The position numbers and the translations under genes are program-made. Below are positions 24,948-36,895 of a stretch of 64,000 bases of DNA, piece after piece (positions within the stretch are counted from its first letter, which is position 1; every line of letters starts with the position of its first letter). Source of the stretch: Welwitschia mirabilis (taxonomy: Eukaryota; Gnetophyta; Gnetopsida; Welwitschiales). The DNA lies in the NCBI GenBank assembly GCA_051453625.1, contig JBOZIK010000001.1, positions 204,748,774 through 204,812,773 of the forward strand, read 5' to 3'. The notes under the pieces are model-generated. The model saw nothing but the letters and a program-made list of their open reading frames with translations, searched no databases and was not told the origin of the DNA.

Positions 24948-26184
24948 TGTTGCACTACCAAATTGCATGTATTTGATAGGGTATTTTGAGTAGTTTTGTA
25001 GAAAATTAAATAGCTTGTATTGAGTTTTAACAATTATGAAGAGCTAAGTTAAATATCATGAAAACATGCAATATTCATTTCATTTAATAGTAGTTTAGAA
25101 AAAATACAATACTTCTTATCAAAAGCAGTAATCCTATAATCAAAAAGTTAAATGTAACATAAGATATACCTTTATAAAGCTCATTGTTCACCTTATCATC
25201 TAGATAATTATACAGACAATATAAGAACTCATCCTAACTAGGATGCTTATTGGACTAATCTAGTATGAATGTAAATCTTGTATGATATGGCATCATCTCC
25301 TGTGATGTTTAGAAAAATAGTAGGACAATACCTAAAAATAATACTTTACCATAATTCACTAAACTTTTGCCATGTGTCTTGCATCTTCTTGTACAACTAT
25401 TAGGTTTTTACTAAATCTATTAGTGTTTAATGTTTTTAAAGTTTTTTATTGTAATAAATATTCTCATGCCTTGGACTCTAACTTTATCTATCATGACAAG
25501 AGATCAAAGGATAGGAGGTCCATCTCTTATTATTGTAAAGAGATGTCTTCCTTGGTGCTAAGCTATGTATCCTTTATTGAGGTGCTACTATTTTATCATA
25601 TAGATGTTGGTTCAACTTAATAAAAACTCTATTTATCTTTTATATCATTTATTATGTGAATCTCCATTATGGTTTATTTTTCTTATCATTCTATAATAGC
25701 TTTCTCTATGATGCAGATCACGAGGGTAATCTTTGTTAATGTTGAAATTATTAGTTAAGGTGCATTACATTTCATTTTCTAGATTAAATTTGTATTATTT
25801 TTATATTCTATTTGATGCACCTGATAGCTTATGTTGGTCTTGATCTGGTGATGGCTTTTCTTAATTAATCTAGATTATACAAGATTAATATTAATAATTT
25901 GGTAATTGAATAAATGTTGCATTTAGAACAAGACTTGCATCTCATTTGTATAGTGTATTTACTTACATTATTTCTTTGCATTGTTATTATTCTCCTTAAA
26001 GATTACATAAGTATTTTATTTTAAAATTAATTCTCTTTCTTCTTGCTTATGCCTTTAATAAAATTATGACATTTGGGTCACTTCCATCTATATTAGTATG
26101 TTATATTGTGTATAATATATATATATAGGTAATTTTTAAGACTTGTTTAAGGACATAATTTTTGGATGAATACACACTATGACA
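24948..26184 (+). repeat. Family A 5' LTR
   Basis: 1237-bp LTR starting TGTTGCACTACC and ending ACACTATGACA. The start is fixed by the ATGTT duplication and by unrelated upstream sequence; the end is fixed by the primer site three bases further on. The ORF at 25372-25620 lies within it and is fortuitous. Confidence 0.9.
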
Positions 26185-26187
26185 TCT

Positions 26188-26205
26188 TGGAATCATTGTT
26201 AGGGA
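26188..26205 (+). other. Primer binding site, tRNA-Asp type (family A)
   Basis: TGGAATCATTGTTAGGGA lies after a 3-base spacer (TCT). It matches TGGCGCCGTTGTCGGGGA except for transitions and one transversion. The homologous site of the right-hand element, at 51961-51978, has the same spacer. Confidence 0.85.
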
Positions 26206-26579
26206 AAGTTGCTTGAAGTTTGAGGATTTTTATTGCTCAGATAAATAGTTTGGATTTTAGTTTAGGTACTTGTCTATAGTAATGTTATATTCTTATAGTA
26301 AAAATGTAATTTTTTTCTTTTGCATTTTCTAATTTGCATTCTAAAAATAATACTCTATCATTCTCTTTGTTGTTAAGACAGTGTACAATGATGACTACCT
26401 ATGAAACTTAGTTATTTTTTATCATTTTCATGAAAACTAAGATTTTCTTATCATCCAATATATTATCTAGATAATTTACAGGATCACTGTTAATTTTTAT
26501 TCTGTGTTTTTAAAATTCTATTTTTTTTGTGTTTTTCATATTTGAGTTTTTTATATCTTCTATTGTCTAGGTACAATGT
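26206..26579 (+). other. Family A 5' leader
   Basis: Untranslated leader between primer site and gag, homologous to 51979-52390. It carries several copies of the recurring TCATC/GATGA-type imperfect palindrome, near 26376-26410, 26455-26475 and 26565-26605. Position and structure make it the likely RNA packaging or dimerisation region; that role is inferred only. Confidence 0.5.
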
Positions 26580-27769
26580 TTAAATGACCAAAGAGACAAC
26601 ACTAATAGAAATAGAACTAAGCATGCTAGGACCTAGTAAACTCAAGTAAAAAGATAAAGTCTTAGAGAGAGAAACTACTATTCAAAGAAAATGTCTAAGA
26701 AGCTTTAACTAACTATGAAATAAACTAAAGTATGCACATCTCAGGTTTCTAAAGTATTCCAAGAATAGAGAAAAAATAATTTTCTAAACTTATTATTTCT
26801 AAATCTATTTTTTTCAAAGAAAAATTTTCAAACAAAAGTTTAGGAAAAAGCCATTTTATTACAGTGTCAAACTCTGTGCAAAAATAGAAACAAATATCTT
26901 CACCTAATCCCTCTATTATGATCGGAACCTCTACTACCCTTGAAAATATAAATGATAATGTAAATCTTAAAGAACTAATTGCAAACAAAAAGTGTGAAAT
27001 CCAAATCCTTTTGACCTTTCTATTGATGATGATGTTGAGTTAAAAATTTTAAATGCTTATCTTATTTTTAATGGAGAAAATGATGAAGATCCCCTCCAAC
27101 ATATAGTTGACATTAAAAAATTAGTTCTTACTTTTATGAATAGTAAAAAATAAATTAGTAATCATACTTGCATGATTATATGTTCTATCACATTAAAAGA
27201 AAAATAAAAATTATGGTTAAGAAATATTCCACTTAAAATCTTAAAAAAAAGGAACCAAGTTCAAGAAGCCTTTATAAAAAGATTTATAAGTGAAACAACA
27301 ATAAGAAAAATAAAAAAATAGGTAATAAATTTCTAATAACAACCCAATAAATATTATGCATCCACTTATGAATGATTTTTTATTGCAATTCATTCTAACT
27401 ATATAGATGCATTCACTAAAGAAGAATTAGTGTATTATTTCTATAGTGGACTTAATAGCCAAATTAAATAATTTGTATATTTTTAATGTGGAGGAAATTT
27501 AATAAATATCACATTAGAAAATAGATGGACATTGTTAGAAGAACTACTTGAAGTAAGTCAAACATGACCTAAACCAATACCTAAAGAAAATTATACTGTA
27601 GGCCAAATCATAAAAGATCTCAAAAAATTAAAACAAGAAAAAGATAAAGCAAAAATAGAAAACAAACCAATAAATGTCATTAAGGATTTCACAAAAACCT
27701 TTAAAAATATACTTAAATAATTTTATATGCAAAAGTAGCAACTAAAAAGAGTGTGGTTCCAATTGCTTA
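26580..27769 (+). pseudogene. Family A gag (relic), N-terminal and central part
   Basis: Decayed capsid gene. Readable pieces such as ILNAYLIFNGENDEDPLQHI (27047 on), QEAFIKRFISETTIRKI (27265 on) and AFTKEELVYYFYSGLN (27412 on) follow the Retrotrans_gag pattern (FNG..DEDP..H, then W..L....F...F, then a Y..GL motif). The copy at 52390-53725 aligns throughout. Stops at TAA/TAG break the frame repeatedly. The gene is interrupted just before the zinc knuckle by the insert at about 27770-30165. Confidence 0.8.
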
Positions 27770-30165
27770 CATACAACATCTTACATAGATCATCCTGAGT
27801 TGGGATGTGGTTCATTCACTATTAAAACTATATCACTCAACATTCCTCTATAGAACTTGGCCGGGGAAAACTATGTCATTATGACAATCAATTATAGAGT
27901 TCATCATAAGCACCTAATACCATTCATTAGTTACTTATGAAAGGTGCAATCTCTATGATGCAAGGGAACTATGTCACTTCCTAAAATGCTGGTAAGAGGG
28001 AGAGGGTATTCGATCTAGCCAAGGGAAATAACATAGGCCACTTAAATGTGTAGAATCCTTGATAAGTCGATGAGAGAAACAACATAGCCAAGTGGATGTT
28101 TGTGGGTTCTTTTCTAATTATGAATGATCTTGCCAAGGCCAAAGTACTATAGTAATTTCCATAAAGTAGATTACTAGCAACTAGCCTAAGTATAAACAAC
28201 AACCTCAAATTTAGAGTAACTAGGTGGTGGTTTATAAGGTAACTAATAACTAAACCAAATCCAATAAAAATGATCTAAATAGGGATACTTAGTAATAGTG
28301 GCTCTATACCTTAAGTAATACCTATATGTGACATCATTACCTAGTCCTTCCATGTTTAATTTTAGTTGATTACATGTGCCATATATGTAGGAGTAAAAGC
28401 ATCTAGTTACAACACCACATAGTTGATTGATATGGTAGTTATTATGTGGTGTAAAATGATAAGTATTAAGCTCTACTGATATATCAATACTTATGCTTTT
28501 AGTTCATAATGTAAGCACCCCATAGCCAGATAAAGAAGGATAAAGAATTTTGTAGTGGTTACATGCTCAACCTAGTTCTATTTAATGATACACCAATCCA
28601 CAGGTCCTTCGAATGGATGTTGTTTACCATTGCTTCATCTCTTCATATACATATATATGTGTGGTGTGGTACATAAGCTTCATTGCAACTAAAACATAAG
28701 TGATTTACAACTATTCTTACTTATTTGATTAAATGGTAACATTTCTACCTATGTGCATACACCTAGATAAGTGATACATCTATGTACGGAATAGTAAATG
28801 GTGTAATGCTCCCCTGTAGTGGGATGCTCCCCTATAGTCCCCTGATATATGGCTAGGGTAAATACTAAATGCACTTTTCCATTTATGTAACAATGTCCTT
28901 GTCCATACCTTTATTTCTTATTACTCATCGATTACTAATACATGTCGGTTTCATAACTTGTTGTGCACTTATGTCGAAGAATGAATATAACCAAGTGTTC
29001 ATGTTACATAAGCATGTAATTTCCAATCACCATAACATTCTATATAGGAGATATGCATACATAGGTTAGACATCTAAATTGGATTGCAGAGCCAGAGAGT
29101 AGAACATTAGTAATAATAGATAAGAGTCGTGATAGGTGAGCAATATATCTCTCCATACATAGTAAGATATGTGTATGATATGGCTATGTATGATAGATGG
29201 TATGTAGTACAAGATTCCTTTATACCATTCTAGGATATTAATCAATTACATAATTGTAGTAGTTAAATAATCAAACTCAAACTACTTAGTGGCTAAATAA
29301 AACATAGGTGCTATAAAGGCCCTAGGTAATACATGGGTGCTATAGAGGCTCAAGCTTGGGATGACTATAGTGGGAAAGCATACCCTGTGATTTTTAACCT
29401 AGAGTACACTTGTACGTAATGGTGTCATGATTAGGCTTATATTTTTGTAAGATGGTATACTCCCACTAGCTTAGATTCTTGCAAATGTGGGGGCTACTCC
29501 TTGATGGTAAACCATTGCAGCATGTAAAAGCATTAATGGGGGTTGGTATCTAACCTACCAACTTACTTGTACTTTTACTAATTTATGGCATCCAAGTAGA
29601 TAGGATTATCCAATAGCTAAACAATCAGTTAGCATTTAGGTGCAGTGGATAGGCTAGCATTAGAAATCAAAGTCAATCCTATATACAAGAATAATCTAAT
29701 ACCTTATCCACCATACACTAGACTAATTTTACTATCGTGTTCAATAATACCTATCCCTCTCTCATCATATGAAAACTTCTTTGCATTGCTACACTTACCT
29801 ATGTGTAATTTACCTATGTATGCAAGAAAGAGGACACTTAATCTTAATATATATTGTTAGAATATCCATGATTAATATTTCACATACTCAAGTGCTACAT
29901 AATACAAAGTGGTTCAATTGCACATAACCATATAGTGGCTTGTATATGCATTTGAAAATATTAAAATCCAAACATCTACATGAAGTCAGTTCCAATACGT
30001 GGTGGTTAGTATATGGAGGGTAAGCACAATCTCAGTTGCAAACCATAAAACGTGTCCATACATGTGTGTATAATGAAGGGTAGATGATAACATACAAACC
30101 TAGTCATTTGGTAAAGGCAGACAAGAATCCTTAAAGAGGTAGCCTAGTGGGTATTGAATCCTCCT
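27770..30165. mobile_element. Unidentified 2.4-kb insert in the gag gene
   Basis: Comparison with the right-hand element (GTGTGGTTGTAGCTCC near 53510, directly followed by AACAATTATCATGTG) shows that about 2.4 kb is extra here. The insert is visibly richer in G+C than its surroundings, for example 29461-29520, and keeps features such as GGCCGGGG. It has short direct repeats: GGATGCTCCCCTnTAGT at 28810-28840, and an ACATrGGTGCTATArAGG unit twice at 29310-29350. Short ORFs (27981-28208 minus, 28869-29069, 29645-29860) have no known motif. No LTR, terminal inverted repeat or target duplication could be recognised. Confidence 0.6.
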
Positions 30166-30320
30166 CTTTGAAGTACAATAACTATCATGTAATAAAAAAG
30201 TATCCATTATTGCCTACTTATAAATAGAAAATTTATGAAGAGGTGTGTGCATTTAACCAAAAGTCTTCAAACTTTAGAAATCAAAATCAAAATCAAAGCG
30301 AATTTTAATCTAAGATGAAT
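30166..30320 (+). pseudogene. Family A gag C-terminus (zinc-knuckle tail, relic)
   Basis: Gag resumes after the insert. It is homologous to 53560-53720, where the frame reads NYHVMKDCPLLPSYREI and EEVCAFNQRF before an Asn/Gln-rich tail. Here the CP..PSY segment is mutated, but the QNQNQ-like repeat (30280-30300) is kept. Confidence 0.75.
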
Positions 30321-31079
30321 ACATAACCTAATTTTTAATCTTTAAAAAAAATTCAAAACGTTTTAAGTAAATCATCCAAATTTTTAACCATTTAGAATTA
30401 GATTTGAGAATTCTAACTTTAAAACAACCAACTCAAACTTCCAACCAAGTAGCTCAAATTATTAAGAAAGCATATTAAATTCTCAAAATCAAAGTGATCC
30501 ACTTAGATTCCATTGATGAATTAAGAAAATTTCAAGAGAAAATAAATTTAAACATTAAAAATCTCATTAATATACTTTAACAAACTATTCTTGCAAATCA
30601 AAGACCATAAGTATCACTTATAACACAACTTTTACAAAATCCTAATAAGTAAGAAAAGATTATAAGGTTGTGATAAGAAGTGAAAATGACATAACACCTC
30701 CTATTCATGAGGCTTTAACTTCTTAATATGATAAGAATGATTGAGAAGAAGAGGATATTAAAATTTTATAAAATCATATTTTTCCTTTCCCTTTAAGTAA
30801 TAAGATTAATAAGCAAATTCGTCTTAAGATAAAGGAAAGAAACTTACTACCCCTTGGCTTGATAGACTAAATATCAATCCTACCTTTGATGATTATATTA
30901 AAGCCGTAATGCAAAATTGGAGCATAAATTTATCATTTTATAAATTCTTGCAAGAAAATCAAAAATATTTTAAGTTATGGAAAGATCTAATTAAGAGAAA
31001 AAAAATAAATCATACCTAGTAAAATATTCCTATCACAATTTGTAACTAACTTAGTTTTGCAAAAGTATCAAAATTTAAG

Positions 31080-31500
31080 GATCTTGAGGCAGCAATATTT
31101 AGTATTACTTCAGAAGAAAATAAAAGAATTAAAAATTCCTTAATTGATATAAGACTAATTGTTAACATTATTCCTTTACACATTTATCAACAAATTGAAT
31201 TGGAAAGTAGAATTAAGCCTATACATATTATCTTAGAATTAGTGGATACATCTATGAAGAAATATTTAGGAATAATAAAAGATTTAGTGATACAAATTGA
31301 AAAAGCATTCCATCTAACAGACATGGTTTTGATTGAAGTTAGGCATAATAGAGGTTACCACTACTTCTATGTAGAGAATTTTGTGTAACATCCCATTGTA
31401 TTATTGATACAAAAACTGAAATGATGGAATGTCATTTAAGAAATAAAAGTTTACTATTAGAGTTTTTAATGCTACTAAAAAATTCCTAAGTAATGAGTTA
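31080..31500 (+). pseudogene. Family A aspartic protease (relic)
   Basis: Retroviral-type protease that would mature the polyprotein. The frame at about 31138 reads SLIDIRLIVNIIPLHIYQ, matching the active-site block AL.DLGASIN.MPL.I. The catalytic D-[TSL]-G has become D-I-R, so the enzyme is dead. The following ILELVDTSMKKYLGIIKDL and the region near 31320-31400 correspond to the flap and C-terminal strands. The open 62-codon frame at 31200-31388 is part of it. Confidence 0.82.
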
Positions 31501-32048
31501 AATTTTGAAGAAAGATAGTCAATGTTTTATAATCCTATCTTATTTGAAGATCCACTTAAAGTAGAAAACCTAAAAGATTTCAATGATGATGGACTCAACT
31601 ATAAGCATTTAGAAACTAATTGTTTTGATTAAGAGAATAAAGAAACTAAACCTGCAATCTATAAAAGAGTCCAACATTTAAAAACAACTAATATTTTAGA
31701 TTTTGAAGCAGGTCATCCATCCCAGTAATCTAGATGATAGTTATAGACAATAATTAATTTTAATTAGAAAATAACTAAAACTAAAAATCTAAATTTAAAT
31801 CTAAAACATTTACCCAATGGACTAAAATATTTTTTTGTGTGATGATCAGAATAAATCATTGATAATAAGTAAGAACTTTTTCCTTTAATAATAATTGATT
31901 TAGATCTTACTTTTAAATTATAAGATTAATGCATATGCTTGAATCCATAAGGATTTAATAGCCATTCCTACTTCCATTATTTAACATAAAATCTACCTTG
32001 AAGATAATGCAAAATCTATTAGGCATCCTTAACATAAACTAAATATCG

Positions 32049-32700
32049 TAATTAAATAAGTTTTAAAAGATAATATAATTAAATTAATGGATTTTGAGAA
32101 TATTTATAGCATATCTAATAGTGACTAGATTAGCCCTTTGATGGTAGTGCCTTAGAAAGAAGGGAAGTGGAGAGTGTGTATTGATTTTAGGAAGATAAAT
32201 AAAGTAACAAATAAAGACCATTGCCCTTTATCTTTTCTTGATTAAATACTTGATATAATCTGAGGACATACCTTTTATTGCTTTCATGATGGACATAGTA
32301 GTTATAATTAGGCATATATAGCTAGTGAGGATTAAGCAAAAATAACATTTACTTTATCTTCTAAAACATTTACTTTTACATACATGTCTTTTGGAGTTTT
32401 TAATGCTTGTGATACTTTTTAAAGTGCAATAATGGGTATCTTTTCTAATGTGTTAGAGTCTTTAATTAAAATTGTGATAGATAACTTCTCAATCCAAGGT
32501 AAAAGCTTTAAATAAATCCTAGAAAGATTAGAAAAAGTCTTTGGTAGATGCATTGAGAAAGGCCTACATTTTAGTTGGGATAATAGTCTCTTTCTAGTTG
32601 ATAATGGAATTATCTTAATTCACCATATTTCTAGTAAATAATTATGATGAACTCTAAAAAGGTAATTTTTACAAAAAACCTAACTCTTTCAATAAATGTA
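32049..32700 (+). pseudogene. Family A reverse transcriptase (relic)
   Basis: Recognisable Ty3/gypsy RT blocks in order: GKWRVCIDFRKINK (32166), DHCPLSFLD with a stop where Q is usual, FHDGHSSYN near 32283, KITFTLSSKTFTFTYMSFGV (32341), then VIDNFSIQG. The catalytic Y/F-x-D-D has become I-D-N at 32477-32485 (second Asp AAC instead of GAC), and the D of FLDGYSGY survives as HDG. The block order and the PED/EKTTFT type are those of Athila/Tat RTs. Inactive. Confidence 0.9.
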
Positions 32701-32779
32701 AAATAGGTTGGATCTTTTTTGATCATCATGATTTTATCATTGTTTTATTCAAGATTATGCTAAAATTTATAAATCCCTT

Positions 32780-33140
32780 TACTTATTACTTGAAAAAAAA
32801 GCTAAATTTGCATGGAATAAATCTTATCATCTTTATTTTAAAACACTTAAAGATAAAATCTCTTCCATGCCTATTATAATGGAACTTGATTGGAAAAAAG
32901 ATTTTGAGTTAATTTGTAATGCTAGCAATATTTCCATAGGTGGGGTTCTTATAAAAAAGTATGAAAATAATTTAAAAGTTATATCTTATCATATAAAAAC
33001 GTTGTCTAAAGCTCAAATAAATTATACTATTATTTAAAAAGAAATGTTAGCCATAATCTTTAGCTTTGATACTCTTAAACACTATTTTTAGGCTTTTATA
33101 TAAATGTTTATACCAATCATGTAGCTATTCTATACCTCAT
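32780..33140 (+). pseudogene. Family A RNase H (relic)
   Basis: The frame reads ELICNASNISIGGVL, then YHIKTLSKAQINYT and KEMLAIIFSFDTLKHYF. It matches the gypsy RNase H pattern (CDAS....GAVL, ...TL..AQ.NYTTTEKE.LAV..A..KFR.YL). The first catalytic Asp of CDAS is now Asn (AAT for GAT, about 32923). A stop follows NYTII. Confidence 0.88.
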
Positions 33141-33419
33141 AACTTAGAAAGATTCTAGTGCTAGACTCATTCAATAGATCCTCCTCATGCAAGAATTTAA
33201 TTTTACCATCATTGGTAGGATAAGAAAACATAACAGTATAGTAGATCACTTATCATGTTTTTTCCCCTTCTCTTAATGATGTTATGATTAATGTGTTTTT
33301 CTAAATGAACAACTTTTTTCCATATATTGTACTCATTTCCATCCTTGGTATGCTAATATAGTTAATTATCTTATTATCATAAAAACACTACCATGTTGAA
33401 GTCATAATCAAAGGAAATA

Positions 33420-34110
33420 TTTTCTCTATAGGATAGGTGATTATGAATGGATAGAACCACATCTTTACTATAGGTGCAAGTACCAAATCATGAGAAAATG
33501 TATGTTTGTAAAGGTTATTTTAGTGAATAAATAATAGCAATGAAAATTATTCCCTCTGGTTTTTATTGGCCTAGTCTTTTTTAAGGCTCTTCTAGTGTTG
33601 TGAGAGAGTGTGGTGCTTGTTAATGTTATGATAGCCTTATTCTTTTCATGATATATTCCTTAAACCTATTCTTGAATGTAAACCTTTTAATTATTGGGGA
33701 ATTTATTTTATAGTCCCTATTAAACCATCTTTTAATAATAATAACTACATTTTAGTGGTGATTGATTATATTACTAAATGGATTGAAGCTATTCCTAATT
33801 TTACAAATGATGCTCGAACTATTTGTACTTTTGTTAGAAATCATTTTGTTTCAATGATTTAATTTTCCTTAGATTATCATTAGTAATTAAGAAACTATTT
33901 TTATTAATCAATGTTTTAGGATTAAACATAGAGTATTTTTTGCAAATAGGAAAATAAAGAAAAGTCTTTTAAAATTGTCTCCATTTATAAATCTTAAGCT
34001 TCTAAGTTTAGCGATGTTCTTTGAGCTTACTATGCTACACGATGTAATTCTCTTGGTTTTTTACTTTACAGAAAAGTATATGAAAAAGTTTATGTTTTAC
34101 CAGTTATAAC
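33420..34110 (+). pseudogene. Family A integrase (relic with deletion)
   Basis: The zinc-binding N-terminal region is at about 33430-33620 (WIEPHLYYRCKYQIMRK, later GFYWP-like VFIGL). The core is readable at 33757 on as VIDYITKWIEAIPNF, retaining the first catalytic Asp. The block around the catalytic Glu (HP.T.GQAE.SNREIK) has lost roughly 43 bp near 33940 relative to the right-hand copy at 58315-58370. Confidence 0.85.
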
Positions 34111-34179
34111 TCTTACTGTTATTCTTATTAACTTAATCTTGTAGGCCATTTATGAAAATCCTAAAAATAGATTATCCTA

Positions 34180-34620
34180 TCTTAATCATTTAGATGAATA
34201 ATGTACATGTGCTATACATGGTTAACTCATTTAAAAATACCAACCTAAGTTCAAACATAATAGAAAGCTTCTTCATAAAAAGTTTGAACCTAGTTAACTT
34301 TTTCTGTTATACAACACTAAAGTGCATCTCTTACATAACAAGTTCACCTCTAAATGGTTAGATTCTTATCTTATATAGAAAGTACATTCTAATGATTCTA
34401 TTAAGGAGATTCAAAATGTTAATGGAAAAAGATTAAAAATATATGATAAACCTTTCTATGCAACCTTAAACATNNNNNNNNNNNNNNNNNNNNNNNNNNN
34501 NNNNNNNNNNNNNNNNNNNNNNNNNNNNNNNNNNNNNNNNNNNNNNNNNNNNNNNNNNNNNNNNNNNNNNNNNAAAAAGATTAAAAATATATGATAAACC
34601 GTTCTATGCAACCTTAAACA
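34180..34620 (+). pseudogene. Family A pol C-terminus (relic)
   Basis: The end of the polyprotein reads YNTKVHLLHNKFTSKWL and then NVNGKRLKIYDKP. This is the usual Athila/Tat terminal block (L.NSR..LFPGKLKSRW.GPF......G..FKVNGQRLK.Y). No chromodomain follows. The last 47 bp before the gap at 34474 are repeated after it, so the end of pol appears twice. Confidence 0.85.
34474..34573. other. Assembly gap with duplicated flanks
   Basis: 100 undetermined bases. The approximately 47 bases ending at 34473 recur at 34574-34620 with one clear substitution. The contig ends overlap, and the true gap is probably absent. Confidence 0.95.
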
Positions 34621-34947
34621 TGATAGATGCAATTTTCTTAGAAGTTTTCCTTAGTGAGGAGGACTTCCTTCCTACCATTGTATAAATTCTCTATTATCCT
34701 ATTCCTTTAGTGAATGTTATGATATGACTTAATCATCTTCAATTTAACATTTGCTTTATTAAGTTTTTATAACTAGTTTTCATATTTGAGCATTTTTACA
34801 ATGATAAGAGTGGATTCACCTAATCTTAAGACATTCACATATCTATGAATTTCACTTTAAAGAAAGATGCCTTGGCTCTTAGGATTTTTTCCTAATGGTA
34901 TGAGGTCTTTATTAGTTTAGGTATATTCTTTTCTATCTTTTATCTCA

Positions 34948-34973
34948 NNNNNNNNNNNNNNNNNNNNNNNNNN
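34948..34973. other. Short assembly gap (26 N)
   Basis: 26 undetermined bases just upstream of the GA microsatellite, probably a low-complexity sequencing dropout. Confidence 0.99.
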
Positions 34974-34988
34974 TTTTATATATGTATT

Positions 34989-34992
<4 letters not shown>

Positions 34993-35044
<52 letters not shown>
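34993..35044 (+). repeat. (GA)n microsatellite
   Basis: About 25 uninterrupted GA units. The homologous position of the right-hand element has a shorter tract at 59306-59332. The tract therefore predates the divergence of the two copies and is part of the family A sequence. Confidence 0.95.
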
Positions 35045-35047
<3 letters not shown>

Positions 35048-36772
35048 ATAATAACCATAACATATTATATCTATACTAAAATACATGGTTATATTAATAT
35101 CCTATCACAAAGGAACCTTTGGCAGTGTTGGTACATGTTGGAAGTTCCCTAGGAGGCCAGTTGACCATGCTTCATGGGTTCTTACTTTTTTAACTATGGT
35201 TGCACTCCCTCATCATGGAAAGTAGTAATAAAACATTAAGATTATAGAATCAGTGGTATTCCTACTATCATCAAAGGCACTACTTATCTCTCAGACTCTT
35301 AGTATTCCCACATAATCATTTCAATTTTGAGGATTCAGGTGTGTTTTAGAATGTGAGCAAGTAAGTTCATTTTTTAGCATCTTTTGATCTTATCACTCAT
35401 TATTTTAAGCACTTAATCTATGGTATTATTATGATCACTACCTTTTCAATTAGAACGTTATGGAGTTAGTACATTTTATCATGTATCTTTACATAGGTTG
35501 ATTTATGATATCTTCCATGGGGATTTTCTAGATTAGAATTTAGCATAGGTACGCTATCTTCTTCATAGTTATAATGTCTATTTCCATTTTATTTTCTTTG
35601 GTTATTTAGTTTATTATTTCAAAGTTGTTTCCATAATTTTTCATCATCCTTTTTAGGATCTTATCATTTAGTAGTTTTTTTATTGTTATTTTTATTTTCA
35701 CTTAAGTTATTTTATCAATAAAAATTAACTTTCTTTTAGCATTTTAACTAGATGATCTTTTTCTATTCTTAAATAATTTTCTTTATGATTTTTATGAGAT
35801 TCCTTTAAGTCTTGTGGATTTCTACATATTTTCATGATTATTTTTTAGTATGGGTCCAATTTTTTAATTTTCATTGTTAGGATTTTTCTTACTTAGTGAA
35901 TTTTCATCATTCTATCTTTTGATTCTTCTAATTCTTCCTTATTCTGTATCATCATTCATCACATTTTTTTTATCGTTTCCTATTTTTCGAGTTTTCTTAT
36001 AACTTAATACCTTTACATTGACATTTGATCCTAACTTATTTAGCTAACATTTTCATTTTTATGAACTTTTTTTAAGTGTTGTCATCCCCCATGTTATCCA
36101 AGCAACATGGTAAATAATTGCTGAGATTTTTTTAAGAGTTCTCCTACAGGTATCATTTAGACAACACGAGTAGATAATAGTTTGATGAAATTGTAGCTGT
36201 GATTCTTTTCCTTCATTTTCCTTCATTTCTCTATCATTTTCATTCATTTCTTAAATAGATAATTGTCCCTCTAGTGCCTACCAAATGTTTTGGAACTTTC
36301 TCCCATTAGAATAGCACTCTGGATTGTGAGTTTTGAAAGAATTTTTCAAAATGAGGTATGTTTTTCTTTCCCTTATTGTTTTTAATTTGTTTCTTTAATA
36401 TTTTAGCCTTTTAATGTGTAGTTTTAATGTATATCATTTAGTTTTTTATGATATTTAATCTTGTACTTATGGATATGACTTTTACCACATATTTTGTGAG
36501 TTATCTGAAATTATGTATTTTATAAGGTAGAATTAGGTTTTTAACTTTAACCCTCATTTTCTCAAAAATTGCAAGTTAAAATGTTGTGGTACTTTAGGGA
36601 AAATTAATTAGTATGATAAGCTCTATAATTATATTTAATTATATTTTTTATTTGATTAATTCTTTTTTTTTCACTTTTTGTGGGGCCAATTAGTTTTACA
36701 CATTTTAACTTTTTCTCGAATTTTGTATTTTTCTTCATATGATTAGGTAATATGGGATATATTGATGCTCTT

Positions 36773-36788
36773 GAAGGAGGAGGGGGAG
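36773..36788 (+). other. Internal purine run upstream of the extra ORF
   Basis: GAAGGAGGAGGGGGAG lies between pol and the downstream coding relic. The right-hand element has AGGAAGGGAGGA at the homologous site (61156-61167). It could be a second (internal) polypurine tract for plus-strand priming; the role is inferred from composition and conservation only. Confidence 0.4.
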
Positions 36789-36895
36789 TTAAGATATATT
36801 TTTATGATTTTTACACATAAAAAGAGGTTGTTTAGAGCTTCCATGTTACATATTTTAGCTATCTCTAATTGATCTTGTGTGATGCATATTGTATT

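Larger units (their letters stand above)
34621..36895 (+). other. Family A spacer between pol and the downstream ORF
   Basis: Non-coding spacer of about 2.3 kb, homologous along its length to 58920-61280 (for example the GACATTCACATATCTATG block at 34831 and 59129). It contains a 26-base gap (34948-34973), a GA microsatellite, two copies of the recurring imperfect palindrome (36078-36176) and a 16-base purine run at 36773-36788. The 62-codon minus ORF at 36059-36247 is fortuitous. Confidence 0.6.
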
